64,000 nucleotides of DNA, from NCBI GenBank assembly GCA_003254925.1, contig QANZ01029362.1, forward strand, positions 1-64,000, read 5' to 3'. Made by a program: the position numbers and the translations under genes. The notes below the pieces were generated by a model. That model did no database searches, was not told the DNA's origin, and saw only the letters and a list, made by a program, of their open reading frames with translations. This document shows, one piece after another, positions 24,085 to 36,699 of this stretch (position 1 is its first letter; each line of letters opens with the position of its first letter). The stretch comes from Chamaecrista fasciculata. Lineage: Eukaryota; Streptophyta; Magnoliopsida; Fabales; Fabaceae.

Positions 24085-26973
24085 TCATGGAGGCTCAAAC
24101 GGGTGGATTGCAGATGACGAGCTAGTGAAGTTTTGCATGCTTTGAACAGTGTCACTGCATCCCCCAAACTTATCTTCAACTATGGGTGACTTCATCTCTT
24201 GTCTTGCTTTCCACGGAGGTTTATACTTGTCTTTATCTTTCTTCTTCTTAACACCTCCTTTATCAATTGTTATACCCACAGCTGGCTCATCCTCAATGAC
24301 TGCACTTTGGTCCTCATCATTGGTTATTTTATGCCCACAACAAGGTGGGCTTATATCTTTCAAATCAACCACAGACCATTTCTGAGTGCTTTGTGACTTT
24401 CTCAATATCCTCAAAAGTCGACTTTCTTGTGATTCAGACAAAGAAGCAGATATGATGATCGGAGAGGTTTCATCTTCTCCCAAATAAGCATATTTAAGAT
24501 GAGAAGGGAGCGGCTTCAATCTCAATTGAGATGGTTCCCCAATTGGTGTTTCTGCTTGAACCTTAGGGGCTGAATTAACAGTGTTGTCCTGCTCTTTGTG
24601 CTTCACATCAACTCTGTCTATACCAGTTGATATGTCTTTATGTTGAGAACTCAGGAACTGTTCTTTGGCTCTAGCCTCAATGGCGTCTCCCTCAGAATCA
24701 ATTCGAAAGCAATCTTCTGAATTGTCATCAAAGAATTTTATGGGCTGGAGGACATTGATTTTGACCTCTTGGTCTTGGACTCTCATTGTCAGTTCTCCCT
24801 TCTGCACATCAATGATTGTCCTTCCAGTAGCTAAGAAGGGTCTTCCCAGAATGATAGGTACATCCTTGTCAGCTTCATAATCCAGTACAATAAAATCAGC
24901 AGGAAAGATGAATTTGTCCACTTTGACTAAGACATCCTCAACCACACCTTTAGGATATGTTAGCGTTCTATCTGCTAACTGCAAAGTTACACTAGTGGGC
25001 ATTGGCTCTCCCAATCCAAGACGATTATACACAGAGAGAGGCATCAAGTTGACACTTGCACCTAAATCACACAAGGCATGACCAGAAAACTTACTCCCAA
25101 GTGCAATAGGAATGTTAAAACTACCAGGATCTTTTAGTTTAGGAGGTAGTTTCTTTTGCAAGATTGCACTGCACTCCTCGGTTAGTGCTACTGTCTCATA
25201 ATCTCCAAGCCTTCTCTTCTTTGACAAAACATCCTTCATGAATTTCACATAACTTGGCATCTGCTCAAGTGCCTCTGCAAAAGGAATGTTAATATGAAGC
25301 TTCTTAAACACTTCCAAAAATTTCTCAAACTGTGTATCTAGCTTCTTCTTTTGGAGTCTCTGAGGAAAAGGAACTGGAGGTGTAGAGACTTGAACTTTCT
25401 CTGAAGTGGGCATTGATTTCTGTTGATTTAACTGCCTAGATTCTTCTTTCACTTTCTTCTCATATTCTGCAGTTCTAGGGTTACCATCAATATTCTTCCC
25501 ACTTCTCAACTCAATCATCTTGCAATGTTCTGTACCCATACTCTTCGGGTTTGAATCAATGCCATTATGAAGAGATCCTGACGGTCTATTTTTTATTTCA
25601 TTTGTCAACTGCCCCACTTGATTTTCCAATGCTTTTATGGAAGCAGCTTGACTTTGCATCATGGCATCAGTGCTTTGCATATATTGTGCAAACATATCCT
25701 CTAAGGAAGGCTTTTGAGGAGGAGGAGGAGGAGTTTCTATGGGAACTTGTTGAAATTGAGGCCTTTGTGGAGCATTAAATCCTTGAGGGTGATTTGGCCT
25801 TTGTATTGGAGCTGAAGAAGAAGAACCAAATGAATTGTTACCCCAAGAAAAGTTATGATGGTTCTGCCATCCAGGATTAATTGTGTTCAAGTGGGGGTTG
25901 TTTTGATTCTTGTCAACATTACCCAAGTAATTCACAGACTCAACAATACTCGGGCAATTATCAGTGTAATGGTCACCACCCCCACATACACCACAATACT
26001 CATAAGACTGAACTGCTTGCACAGGTTGTGGTGCTTGTTGCTGCATCATACATCTATCAAACTTCTTGGAAAGTGTAGCCACATGTGCTCGCAGAGCAGA
26101 AATCTCAGAAATCTCATGAATCCCAGCCTTTTTATCTTGAGTCACTCTGTCTTGTTCCAACTCAACAACACCAGTAGCCATCCATTCTAGCAACTCATAA
26201 GCCTCCTCAGCACCTTTAATAGCAAACTTGCCACCTGCTGCAGCATTAATAGATATCTTTGTTGACCGGGTCAAACCATTGAAGAATGTATGAACTTCTA
26301 ACCATTTTGGCAACCCATGATGTGGGCACCGTCTCAACAAATCACCAAATCTCTCCCAAGCTGCATCTAATGGTTCATCATCATGCTGCTTAAAAGAAGT
26401 GATGTCATTTCTCAGCTGTGCTATCTTTGCTGGAGGGAAGTACTTAGATAAGAACTTTTGAGCCAAATCTTCCCAAGTGGAGATAGAACCAGCTGCCAAA
26501 GAGTTTAACCAATTCTTGGCCCTACCATTCAGAGAAAACGGAAAAAGCCTAAGCCTTATAGCATCCTCAGACACACCATTCTGCTTAAAAGTGTCGCACA
26601 TTTCCTCAAAATTCATAATGTGGTCATTCGGATCCTCATGTGCCAAACCCCCAAACTGAACATTATTCTGAATCAACTGAATAGTGGCGGGCTTGATCTC
26701 AAAGTTGTTTGCCGCAACTGTTGGCCTTTTTATGCTTCTGTGCAAAGCACCTAAGGATGGTGTAGTATACTCCTGAAGTGGACGGCGATCTGGATTTTGA
26801 TTTGCATCTGCCATATTTTCCACTAAATTCAACTCAATCCCAGTCGGATAATTAGCAACTCTAACCCCGAGAACTGGTGTTAACAATTCAGGATTCTCAG
26901 GTGAAGAACAACTCTCTGCTTGAATTTTTAAAGGTTGGGTAGCAACAGCTTTACCCTTACCTCGTCTAGGCAT
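24085..26973 (-). CDS. Athila-like Gypsy gag-protease polyprotein
   Basis: A 962-codon uninterrupted ORF starts at the ATG at 26973 (MPRRGKGK). The N-terminal half is a retrotransposon gag domain (core around FPFSLNGRAKNWLNSL, then FLSKYFPPAKIAQLR) that forms the virus-like particle. A CX2CX4HX4C zinc knuckle (CGVCGGGDHYTDNC) follows at about residue 340. A Pro/Gln-rich linker leads to an aspartic protease with the Athila-type active site CDLGASVNLMPLSVY and the flap-side ILGRPFLATGRTIID. It lacks reverse transcriptase and integrase, and the ORF closes with its own stop after a Lys-rich tail. Remaining open while the surrounding LINE is riddled with stops suggests recent insertion or selection on gag. 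It would depend on another element for reverse transcription. Confidence 0.9.
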   Translation of the reverse strand: MPRRGKGKAVATQPLKIQAESCSSPENPELLTPVLGVRVANYPTGIELNLVENMADANQNPDRRPLQEYTTPSLGALHRSIKRPTVAANNFEIKPATIQLIQNNVQFGGLAHEDPNDHIMNFEEMCDTFKQNGVSEDAIRLRLFPFSLNGRAKNWLNSLAAGSISTWEDLAQKFLSKYFPPAKIAQLRNDITSFKQHDDEPLDAAWERFGDLLRRCPHHGLPKWLEVHTFFNGLTRSTKISINAAAGGKFAIKGAEEAYELLEWMATGVVELEQDRVTQDKKAGIHEISEISALRAHVATLSKKFDRCMMQQQAPQPVQAVQSYEYCGVCGGGDHYTDNCPSIVESVNYLGNVDKNQNNPHLNTINPGWQNHHNFSWGNNSFGSSSSAPIQRPNHPQGFNAPQRPQFQQVPIETPPPPPQKPSLEDMFAQYMQSTDAMMQSQAASIKALENQVGQLTNEIKNRPSGSLHNGIDSNPKSMGTEHCKMIELRSGKNIDGNPRTAEYEKKVKEESRQLNQQKSMPTSEKVQVSTPPVPFPQRLQKKKLDTQFEKFLEVFKKLHINIPFAEALEQMPSYVKFMKDVLSKKRRLGDYETVALTEECSAILQKKLPPKLKDPGSFNIPIALGSKFSGHALCDLGASVNLMPLSVYNRLGLGEPMPTSVTLQLADRTLTYPKGVVEDVLVKVDKFIFPADFIVLDYEADKDVPIILGRPFLATGRTIIDVQKGELTMRVQDQEVKINVLQPIKFFDDNSEDCFRIDSEGDAIEARAKEQFLSSQHKDISTGIDRVDVKHKEQDNTVNSAPKVQAETPIGEPSQLRLKPLPSHLKYAYLGEDETSPIIISASLSESQESRLLRILRKSQSTQKWSVVDLKDISPPCCGHKITNDEDQSAVIEDEPAVGITIDKGGVKKKKDKDKYKPPWKARQEMKSPIVEDKFGGCSDTVQSMQNFTSSSSAIHPFEPP

Positions 26974-27134
26974 AAACAAAAGTTTTCACCTGCAATAGAA
27001 ATACAATCCAGCCAAATTCCCAGAATAGTCCTAATATCCACAACTAGGAAAGCGGTAAAGAAAGTAAACAAATAAAAAGCTTAGTCTCAAACTACTAACT
27101 AGTCACCTATGTTAAAACAAATTCACAAGCTAAA

Positions 27135-27154
27135 ATCCCGGGCCAATGGCGCCA
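27135..27154 (-). other. retrotransposon primer-binding site
   Basis: TGGCGCCATTGGCCCGGGAT lies six bases inside the 5' LTR. Athila-class elements typically carry TGGCGCCGTTGCCGGGGAT at this place, complementary to tRNA-Asp; the copy here is clearly related but altered in the middle. Confidence 0.75.
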
Positions 27155-27160
27155 AAAACT

Positions 27161-28623
27161 TGTTGGGTTATTTCTTTTTAAAGCAAGTTTTAAATTTATA
27201 AGCCCAAGTGCAAGCGTACACTACCGAAGTAGCATAAAAACTTAAGCACCGGGTATCGTCCCACCGAGAGCTTACTTGCGAATTCACTCTAAACACAGGC
27301 TATAGCGATTCATTTAATCTAAGCAACCAAATTCCGATAAAAGATTCAACTGAATAAAACTAAATTGCAATAAACAGGGTCCAAATTGAACACCGAAAGA
27401 ACTTCCTAGAATTCAAGTGTAAAAGACTTCCCTAGGATTATCCCTTCTTAGCAATTTCACTTAACTAATTAACTACTCTGAATATGGACTTACGATAATG
27501 GCAAAGCTAACCCTGAACTCTTAATTACCTATAATTACCTTTCAGTCAATTATAAGCCTCTTGAATCAAATTAACTCACCTATATTTCTATGGTGAACCA
27601 ACTATATCAATGCATTAAGTTCAAGTTCAATTGGGTTCCCCTAGGCTAATAGGTATATGCCTATCCTATTAACAAATTCCATTAGAAAATGAAATCTAGA
27701 GGCAATCAATGCAAGACCTAGCTTCAATTAATCTCTTTCAAGCATAAACCAAAGCAATCCATAAGAATCCCCAACATTGGTGGCCACACAAAGAAGGAGA
27801 AAACATAATACTCATTAATTGAACTTTAACATCAAAAACATCCATAATCAAAGTAAACAATTAGTTAATCTACATTGCTAAGAAGTTCTAATCCTAGAGA
27901 ATATGAAAACTAGCCTAACATTCTCACAAAAACGAAATCAACAACCATATTGAATCAAAGAAGAAGAAAAGAGAAGAAAAGAGGAAGAACCCTAAGAGTG
28001 AAACCCCCAATCTTCACTTTCTCCACCCAAATCCACCAAAATTGATGATATCAAGTGAGAATCGAAGCTCCCCAAGCAATTTCGCACCTCCCTTGAGCTC
28101 TAGGGTTCGTCCCTTGTGTCTCCTTTAGTCCCTACCCGAAGAATGCACAAATCTGTCCCAAAAAATCGCTAAAAGCTGTCCCGACTCGCCTAGGCGAGCT
28201 GCACCTCGCCTAGGCGAGATGTCTTCATTAATCCTAGCTGGCACAAGACAGGGCGCCTAGGCGCTCAAATGGGCGCCTAGGCGAGGAGGATTTTTCAGCA
28301 TCACTAAAATCTTCGTTTTGACCCCGATTCGCTTCATACGGAGAACCACGTACCTCTCAACATCTTCTAGGCATTTTAAGCTTCAATTCAAGGTCCTGAA
28401 ACATTAAAAACTCAATAAATTTGGTGCCCGAAATCGTTGGTTAACTTGGAAAATATAAAACGAAACTAAGCCAAACTAAACTTAAAACTAAAAAATAAAC
28501 ATCAATAACTAATAAAACACTAAAAACTCACTTAATAAGCTTCATTAATAAATAAAACATGGATAAAAGCCCCGAAATGACTTGAGATTATGACCAAATA
28601 ACTCTAAATTATTAGAGTTATCA
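27161..28623 (-). repeat. 5' LTR of the Athila-like element
   Basis: On the minus strand it starts TGATAACTCTAATAATTTAG and ends ATAACCCAACA, 1463 bp with TG...CA ends. Right after its 3' end comes the primer-binding site. No second LTR is present. Around 28180-28290 it carries several repeats of a cgcctaggcg word. Confidence 0.8.
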
Positions 28624-31456
28624 GTCAACAGAATCTCTACCCTTAAAAATCATGTGGGAGAGTGGGTTTCTGAACCTGCTTTACTCCAATCCCTTGTTGT
28701 TAATTATTTTCGATCTCTTTTCTCTCCATCTGAAGTTTCTCCCTTTCCTTCGGATATCAATAATCATGTCTCTCCTCTACAAATCGGGCCTGAGTTTTGC
28801 GATGTCCCTACAGAATTCGAAATCAAAACAGCTCTTTTTGATCTAAAGCCCCACAAAGCTGCTGGTTGGGATGGGTTTCAACCAGCCTTTTTCCAAAAAT
28901 TCTGGAATATTGTTGGTAACAATGTGGTTTCTGAGATCAGATATGCCTTCATGCATGAAAATATCCCTCCATCTTGGAACAGGACCTTCATATGCCTCAT
29001 TCCCAAGTGTGCTAATCCTTCTGAAGTTCGAAGTTTCCGTCCTATAAGCCTATGCACTTCCATCTATAAGATTTTCACAAAGCTCTTAGCTAATAGGCTC
29101 AAGCCAATTATCTCTTCTATCATTTCTCACAACCAAGCTGCTTTCGTCCCAAAGAGATTGGGGGTTGATAATGTCGTCATTTCCCAAGAGGTGGTCCATA
29201 GAATGAAACACCTTAGGAATAACAAGCATGGCTTTATCATGGTCAATCTTGACCTTGAAAAGGCATATGATAAAATTAATTGAGACTTCCTTCTTAGTGT
29301 CGTATCCTCTCTCAACTTCCCTCCTAAATGGATAAATATTATTCGTAGTTGCATCTCTTCGGTAAAGCATTCGGTTCTTTTCAATGGAGGTACCACTGAC
29401 CTTTTCTCACCGGGGTGCAGTATTAGACAAGGTGACCCTTTGTCACCCTATCTTTTCATCATATGCATGGAGATGTTCTCTGCTCTTATAAACAAAGAAG
29501 TCAATTCTGGTGCTTGGCAACCTTTCAAGGTGAAAAACTTCAACATATCTCACTTGTTTTATGCCGATGACGTCATTCTTTTTGTTAGAAATGACCCAGT
29601 CAGTCTTGCAGTGGCTCATAGAGCGCTAAACATCTTCATTTCTTCTTCTGGGTTATCTATAAATAAGAATAAATCTTTCTTGTGGTGCTCCAAAAATTGC
29701 TTTCCTTTGGATATTGCTGCTGCGGAATCTATTTTTCAGCTCAAGAAAGTAACCTCTCCAGGGAAATACCTTGGCTTTCCACTAGGTATTTCCAATAAAG
29801 CCTCTGATTATACTTTCTTAGTTGACAAAACTACCGCAAAGATCGAGTCTTGGAAGTCTAAATCGCTCTCTTCGATGGGCAAAGTCACACTTATTAACTC
29901 GGTGTGCACGACAACTTTGGCATATTTTATGCAATGTCTCCCCATTCCAAAATCTATCTGCCTCAAACTTGACAAAGTTCTTCGCAATTTTCTTTGGTCT
30001 GATGGCATGGGTAACTCAAAAATGCATCTTCTCAGCTGGGACAAAATATGCTCTGAACAGAAACAGGGGGCTTGGGGATTACAAGATCTTATCAACGAAA
30101 CAATGCTTTCCTTGCCAAGTTATTATGGAGAGTCCTCCAATCTAACTCCAATAACTCCAATCTTTGGGCTTCCTTATGCTTCTACAGGCTTAATCTCAAG
30201 ACCTGTGCAAACTCATTGATAGGGAAATGTCTTCTTAAAGGCAAGCCTATTGTTGCTGATGGCTCTCACTCCATCATTTTTTCTGGCAGAAATACTTATT
30301 TCTGGTTCGACTCATGGTGCAATGTTGGGCCCCTATTCAAGTTGTTTATGGGCCCCCTATGTGACTCGGACGAATCTCAAAAAATTTCAGATGTGTTTTC
30401 TAGTGATGGCAACTGGAATTGGTCCACAATCTCTTATTGCCTCCCGGATTCTGTCAAAAATAGCATTTTAGCTATTCTCCTTGCCAATAATGTGTATGAA
30501 AATGATAAAATCGTGTGGCGCTTCAACCTTAATGGCAAATTTGCCCTTAAATCTGCCTACCATCTTGCTTGCCAACCTGTACCTAATGATGAGTTACACG
30601 CTGATGTTAACTTCTCATGGATTTGGCGTACACCTTGTCAGCCTAGGAAAAGATTTTTTTCTTTGGAAAATTAGTCACCTTGCATTACCTACTGCTACAG
30701 TCTTGTCTCATAGAGGAATCCATATTTCCCCTACGTGTGTTTTGTGTGGGCAATATCCTAAAACTCCTCATCATCTTTTCCAAGAATGCAGCATGTCTAT
30801 GCTTGTTTGGAGTTCTCTTAATCTTTTAAGATTATCAACTGTGCAGATTTCAATCTTTGGTTAAAAATCAATGCTACCTGCAAGTCGATCATTGTCCATA
30901 ATATTTCCCATGGTTGTTTATTTATTTATTGCTTGTGGCATATTTGGTTAGCCAGGAACCATAAATGTTTCTAGTGTTCTCCTTTCTTCTGCCATACGGT
31001 TACTTCTGCTGCTACTTTTCATGCTTCAGAATGGAGCTTGACTGAAATTTCTAAAGTTAAACACAGAGTCAAACACACCAGTATGGCTGGAGTCTCTTAG
31101 CGGAACTTTGGGCAATCTTCCTTGGTGTCCAATTAGCTCGCAGTTTAGGATTGAATTATATTATGGTTGAATCTGATTGTAGAATTGCAGTTGATCTTAT
31201 TAATTCTACTGAGGTTGAAACTCACCATTTTGCTTCTATCATTATGTCTATCAGATCAAAGCTCGCTGAATGTACCTTGTTTTATGTCCAACATGTGCTA
31301 CGTGAGGCCAATTCTTTTGCAGATGCTATGGCAAAGTTGGCCTTGGAGAAGCGTTCACCTTCCACTTCCTTTAGTTCTATGCCTAGTTTTATGTCTAATT
31401 TGTGTCTTGCTAATTTTAGCGGTGTGGCTGTGCCCTGCGAAGTATCCCTTTTGTAA
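28624..31456 (+). pseudogene. LINE ORF2 reverse transcriptase / RNase H (broken)
   Basis: The reverse transcriptase begins in one frame (KPHKAAGWDGF, then FRPISLC, AFVPKR and LDLEKAYDKIN), where an in-frame TGA at 29281 replaces the usual Trp of YDKINW. After it the frame continues with IRQGDPLSPYLF and the catalytic YADD box (LFYADDVILF, about 29560). Frameshifts near 30080 and 30650 follow. A zinc-binding zf-RVT region (CVLCGQYPKTPHHLFQEC, about 30730-30790) and an RNase H domain (VESDCRIAVDLI, REANSFADAMAKLA, about 31080-31370) complete the protein. It cannot encode a functional enzyme. Confidence 0.9.
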
Positions 31457-31528
31457 TTCTCTGGATGTACTGGATGTTTCTGAACCTTTCGTATTTTTAA
31501 TATAGTTCCGCTTTTTATGAAAAAAAAA
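28624..31528 (+). mobile_element. L1-type LINE, 3' part (RT, zinc finger, RNase H, poly-A)
   Basis: This continues the LINE after the Athila-like insertion. Excluding that insert the LINE is about 5.3 kb. It ends in an A run at 31520-31528. The order reverse transcriptase, zf-RVT, RNase H is that of plant L1 elements with a C-terminal RNase H. Confidence 0.85.
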
Positions 31529-32456
<928 letters not shown>

Positions 32457-32499
32457 TAACAAAATTAGTTAAATTTTATAGGGGCAGTTTAGTCAATAA

Positions 32500-32717
32500 A
32501 ATTAGAAAAAAAAAAAATAATCTTATGCCATGTGATTAGAGTAATCCCACCCTCTTATGTGGTATTAAAAATCTTGAGTTTCATGGGATTAAGCCATTCA
32601 CGAGTATATAACATCCCTAGATTTATTTATTTAATTCGCATAACAAATGTAAGATTAGCTTAGTCCAGACCTCATAATCCTAAAACTATTTTTTGTTCAC
32701 ATGCATACCAAACGCCC
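32500..32717. mobile_element. right end of a PIF/Harbinger-like MITE
   Basis: The terminus cataccaaacgccccctta and internal words such as agagtaatcccaccctc and catgggattaag match the 7276-14134 family. The left terminus was not found; it may be lost or hidden beyond the microsatellite. Confidence 0.45.
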
Positions 32718-32823
32718 CCTTAGAGTATCAAGTTTATACTAGAGAGAAAACATATTATTTGGTCATTGAGTTTACACTGAGTCAATTAATAAGTTCTTGA
32801 ATTATTGTAGTTGTCAACGATTT

Positions 32824-33416
32824 TGATAATAGGCCCAATAACTTGGAGGCCAGGAAGACTTGGACCTTTGGCAGTCAAAGCCCCACAAAGGGATCTCCCA
32901 AGCGTGAACGTCAAAAGGACCCCACGTCAGCCAAGAACGCCGATAGCAAGGCGTCTACATTAAGACGAATAAGGAAACATCACCAGATCAATCAGGAATC
33001 AATCAGAGGTCAATCAGGATTCCCCTGATTGATTCCCTCATTAATAACGCCTTTCCCATTAAGGCATTCTCACAAGAAAGGAAAGTACGTAGGAGCCAAG
33101 GATCACAATCAGATCAGCTGAGGATCACAATCAGATCAGCCAAATCGGTTAAGATTGCAATCAGCCATTCAACCAAATATGGAAAGATCTCATCAGATCA
33201 TCCTCTACCAGTATAAAAGGCAAGCCCTTCACACTAGGCAAAGGTACGCACTCTAGCCATTTTCCATTGATTATTGTGCTCAAATCCTTACTAACTTAAG
33301 CATCGGAGGTGAATCGCAGGGCCACCCCTGTGCATTCATTAACTTGCAGGCAGCTTCCGACCCAGAGTTGCTTGATCGAACCAGGTAAAGCCCTCCGGCC
33401 AAAACCAGGTTCATCA
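32824..33416 (+). mobile_element. solo LTR, Gypsy-like
   Basis: The LTR runs from tgataataggcc to aggttcatca (TG...CA, 593 bp) and is bracketed by a perfect 5-bp duplication gattt (32819-32823 and 33417-33421). It has a TATA box (gtataaaaggcaag near 33212) and downstream words (taacttaagcatcgga) common in plant Gypsy LTR R/U5 regions. No internal retrotransposon sequence adjoins it, so it is a solo LTR. The superfamily is inferred; the boundaries are directly visible. Confidence 0.85.
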
Positions 33417-33424
33417 GATTTGAT

Positions 33425-33700
33425 CCTTAAATCAAATTCAAGGACCAAAAAGTATAAATTTAATACAAATTTAAAGACCAAATAGTATAAATTTAGTATA
33501 AATTAAGAAACCAAAAAGTATAAAATTAGTTCAAATTCATGGATCAAATATTATTAATTTAGTACAAATTAAAGGACCAAAAAATATAAAATTAGTTCAA
33601 ATTCAGGGACCAAATAGAGTTAATTTAATACAAATTCAATGACTAAAAAAATATAAAATTAGTTCAAATTTAGAGATCAGATCATCAACAATTGCAATAA
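33425..33700 (+). repeat. degenerate minisatellite, about 32-40 bp unit
   Basis: Seven to eight diverged units follow the pattern aaattcaaggaccaaaaagtataaatt, with alternating ttagttcaaattca spacers. The (g)gaccaaa word resembles the repeated phrase in the Mutator-type inverted repeats of this window, so the array may derive from such an end. It is not a CRISPR array: units are contiguous and spacers are not unique. Confidence 0.6.
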
Positions 33701-34669
33701 TTCAAAGACTGAGTATAATATATTTTGATTATTTAGAAACGAATTAATTGATTCTATGTAAATTCAGGAATCAAATAATAAATTTTCTTTATACTAATTG
33801 ATTAGTACGTACTTTTTATTTTTGGTAAGATATTGCGTACTTTTTTTTGGTCAGATTGCCTAATTTATTTTTGTCAGAATGCGTACTTTAATTCATAGGA
33901 TTTTGATTTCAATAACAACAAGGGCTCAAAAAAGGTCTAGTTCGACTCCCGTTAGCCCAATAATTAAAGTTGGATCACTTTCAAGTTTATGTACAACTAT
34001 TGAAGGAACCCAATAATTAACAACTGTTTCTCATTTACTGATAAATAGATGTCTTTATATTTTTAGACCTAAGATAATAGGTTTAGTATAAGATCCTTGT
34101 GATTTTTATTTTAATCGTGATTTTGTATGATTAATATTTTGATAACTGATAAAAGTTTTAAATTAAATAATCTTTATTTTATAACTTTTCAATAATATTT
34201 ATTTTCAAAACTTCGAATTTATTGTACATTATTTTATTTTTGAAAATACCTCCTATAATTTATGAGCATTGATATTCGCTATTTATAATTAAAAAACCAT
34301 GTACGTGTTGATGTTTTAGGAAAGATTCTCATTGGCTAATAAGATTCCCTATTATGCTAAGTGATTTGAGGAATTAATTTCTGAAAAAAATTTAACTAAT
34401 GTTTCTTATATGTTTGTTATAAAGTTTAATATTCTTTTTCATGATTAATTATGTAAAAAGATGTGTTTAATATTCTTTCTCTACCATGATTGGTCATGCA
34501 TCAAATTTTTGCCACGTGTCAAATTTTGATTGGGAACTTTAATTTCCCTTAATTTCCTAACTTAATGTATTTTTATTACAAGAATGAACCTTAAAAAGAA
34601 AAGAATATGAATTTTGCCTACCTGTTTTTTGAATGTTGTTGAAGAACCTTCTGAACTCAGAGTGCATTA
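33701..34669. other. non-coding region
   Basis: AT-rich sequence between the minisatellite and the proposed Helitron 5' end. It includes two copies of a short word (gcgtacttt...) near 33834 and 33880. No gene was recognised. Confidence 0.4.
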
Positions 34670-36570
34670 TCTACTTGTCTACTTAATAAATCGACCAAAA
34701 TAGAAGTTACATAATGATCTAATACAATACTTGACGAATATTTGTAAGAATTATCCATTTCTAACTGTTGGACATCAAATTTCAAATTGTTTCCTACAAC
34801 AACTTTCTAGAGCTCTCAAGTATAAATAGAATAACATTTGGAAAGCTCAACACAACAAGAAGTTCTTGTGTGCTTTTTTTGTATTTTCTGTGTGAAAAAA
34901 GATCTGAGCGATCAACCATTCTTTTTGTGAAAAAACCTCATATTCTTTCATACTTCTAATCATCAATCTATTTAACAAAATAATGTCCACATTTGTATAC
35001 GTGTCACTTTGTTGTGGAAAGTAGCTTTCTTTTTCTTATTCCCACTCTCAGCCTAGAATCGACACGTTGCACTCTAATTGATTTTCTCATTTTCTTAATT
35101 TTGCAATGAAAAACTGGCAGGCTTAATTTTTTTGAGTTTAAATTTTGAATTTGGAATGAGCCATCTCATCCCCATCTCAAATTTGAAATTTGAAAAACAA
35201 ATCTCAATCTCAGATTCCTCTCCCCCTTTCCTTCCTTCTCTCTTCCTAAACTTCTCTCCAGAAGCCATCATCAAACTCACATATCTCTCATTTCTTCATC
35301 ATCATTCCTCTTCTCATCTCTCTCATTTCTTCATTATCGTTCCTCTTCTCCTCTTCCACTCTGCATTCGCTTGAATCCAGGTAAAATTTCATCCCTTTTC
35401 GATTCCGATTCACTTTCACCGCATTCACCTTCCGATTTCGATTCTGATTCACTTTTCGATTCCGCATTCACCAACCGTTCTTTTTGTAAGTTTCTCTGCT
35501 CTTCATTGTTTAAAGGGTTTAAGTTTTTCCTTTCTGTTAGTTTAAGTTCTATTTACTTTGACATCAATTTGTGTGCTCTGTTCGCCAGCTTCTTCAGATT
35601 AGTTGAGAATTGCTCGCTTCACTTCCGACGGTTCTGTGAAGCAGTTGCAAATTCATCAAGATTCTTGCCAGATTCCACTCGATGTTGATGTTCGAACTAC
35701 TAAGGTTAATTTCTGTTTTTTATTTTGAACTGCACAACTACAAATTCTTCATTTCATACTGAAATTTACATGTTTAATTTTTTAATCCATGTCCAAATAA
35801 TTATGCAACTTGAGAGTTGAGAGTCTTAATTTGATAATTTTAGGAGTTTCAAGATTGACATAAGTTTCATTTAAGCAAGGAAATACCATATATGATTCAA
35901 TTCATGTAATATAATGTTATTTAAATTGATTTTATTGGGTTAAATTTGCATGGTCTTCAATTGAAAAGCATCTACTTTCTCTTCTTTGTTTTTTCTTTTA
36001 TGAATTTATATGTAAGGGGCAATATCAGTTTAAAAAAAAATAGTTGCTACTATCATGATCCTTGCTACCATCAGTTTAACAAGACATGTTGGTATTTGTA
36101 TGATAAATTTCTCATAAATTCATCTTACACCAATGAATTGCTTCTCATAAGATTGATTTCTCTCAACATCTACGATTGATCAATAGTTTCTTGCTCTTGA
36201 ATCACTTTTTCTATGACAAATTTCTCATAATTAAATTCAATATTGGCTTCTGAGTTTCTAATGGCAAACATGGAGATTTCTTCACATCCACTAATTTATA
36301 TTTGACAGAATACCTGTCAAATCCTTACACTTTTGGGATAATAATGACATTGTGGCATAGTTATTGAGTGTTGTTGCTCCATATTTATCTAATTATTAAT
36401 TTTATTGTTTGTCTCCATTTTCCGGGTTTATACTTTCTCTTCTTTGCTTAGATCATTGAGATTTCCTTTCGTGTTGTTAAAAGGTCCCAACTATTTTTGA
36501 AGCCAAGACATGTTCAATAAGTTCTTGATTATTATCCCTATTGAATGACATATTGACATTATAATACAAG

Positions 36571-36699
36571 TTATGGAACTCGGAGGAACACCAACCATTG
36601 GAGATTGTGCCATGATCTTGCGTGATGCTATAAGAGCTCCTGTGCCATCAGCTTTCTTGACGATATTGCAGACAATTCATAGTCTTGGCTATAAATTTG
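36571..36699 (+). pseudogene. captured exon fragment of pTAC3-like gene
   Basis: The fragment reads MELGGTPTIGDCAMILRDAI then RAPVPSAFLTILQTIHSLGY, which I recognise as the near C-terminal region of the plastid protein pTAC3 (a SAP-domain component of the plastid transcription complex). It starts after an AG acceptor (acaag) and ends at a GTAGGT donor; the next exon of the source gene is missing. No other pTAC3 part was seen, so this is an isolated captured exon. Identification rests on memory of the family sequence. Confidence 0.7.

Larger units (their letters stand above)
22331..28623 (-). mobile_element. Athila-like Gypsy element: one LTR, gag-protease, no pol
   Basis: The element is inserted in the LINE ORF2. 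On the minus strand it has a 5' LTR (28623 to 27161), a primer-binding site, a long gag-protease ORF, about 1.75 kb of non-coding DNA and a terminal purine-rich AAGTTTGGGGG. It then passes directly into LINE sequence at 22330 with no 3' LTR. Reverse transcriptase, RNase H and integrase are absent. The right flank gtcaa (28624-28628) has no exact partner on the left (gttca, 22326-22330), as expected if the 3' LTR was deleted with its target duplication. It resembles gag-only non-autonomous Gypsy groups, but a deleted autonomous element is possible. Confidence 0.82.

Noticed and set aside
33425..33700. CRISPR-like regularly spaced repeats
   Set aside because: Units are degenerate and contiguous, spacers are not unique, and the DNA is plant nuclear sequence.
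35132..35688. Ser/Phe-rich plus-strand frames
   Set aside because: The pyrimidine-rich stretch looks like a captured 5' leader with an intron donor; the frames lack conserved motifs.
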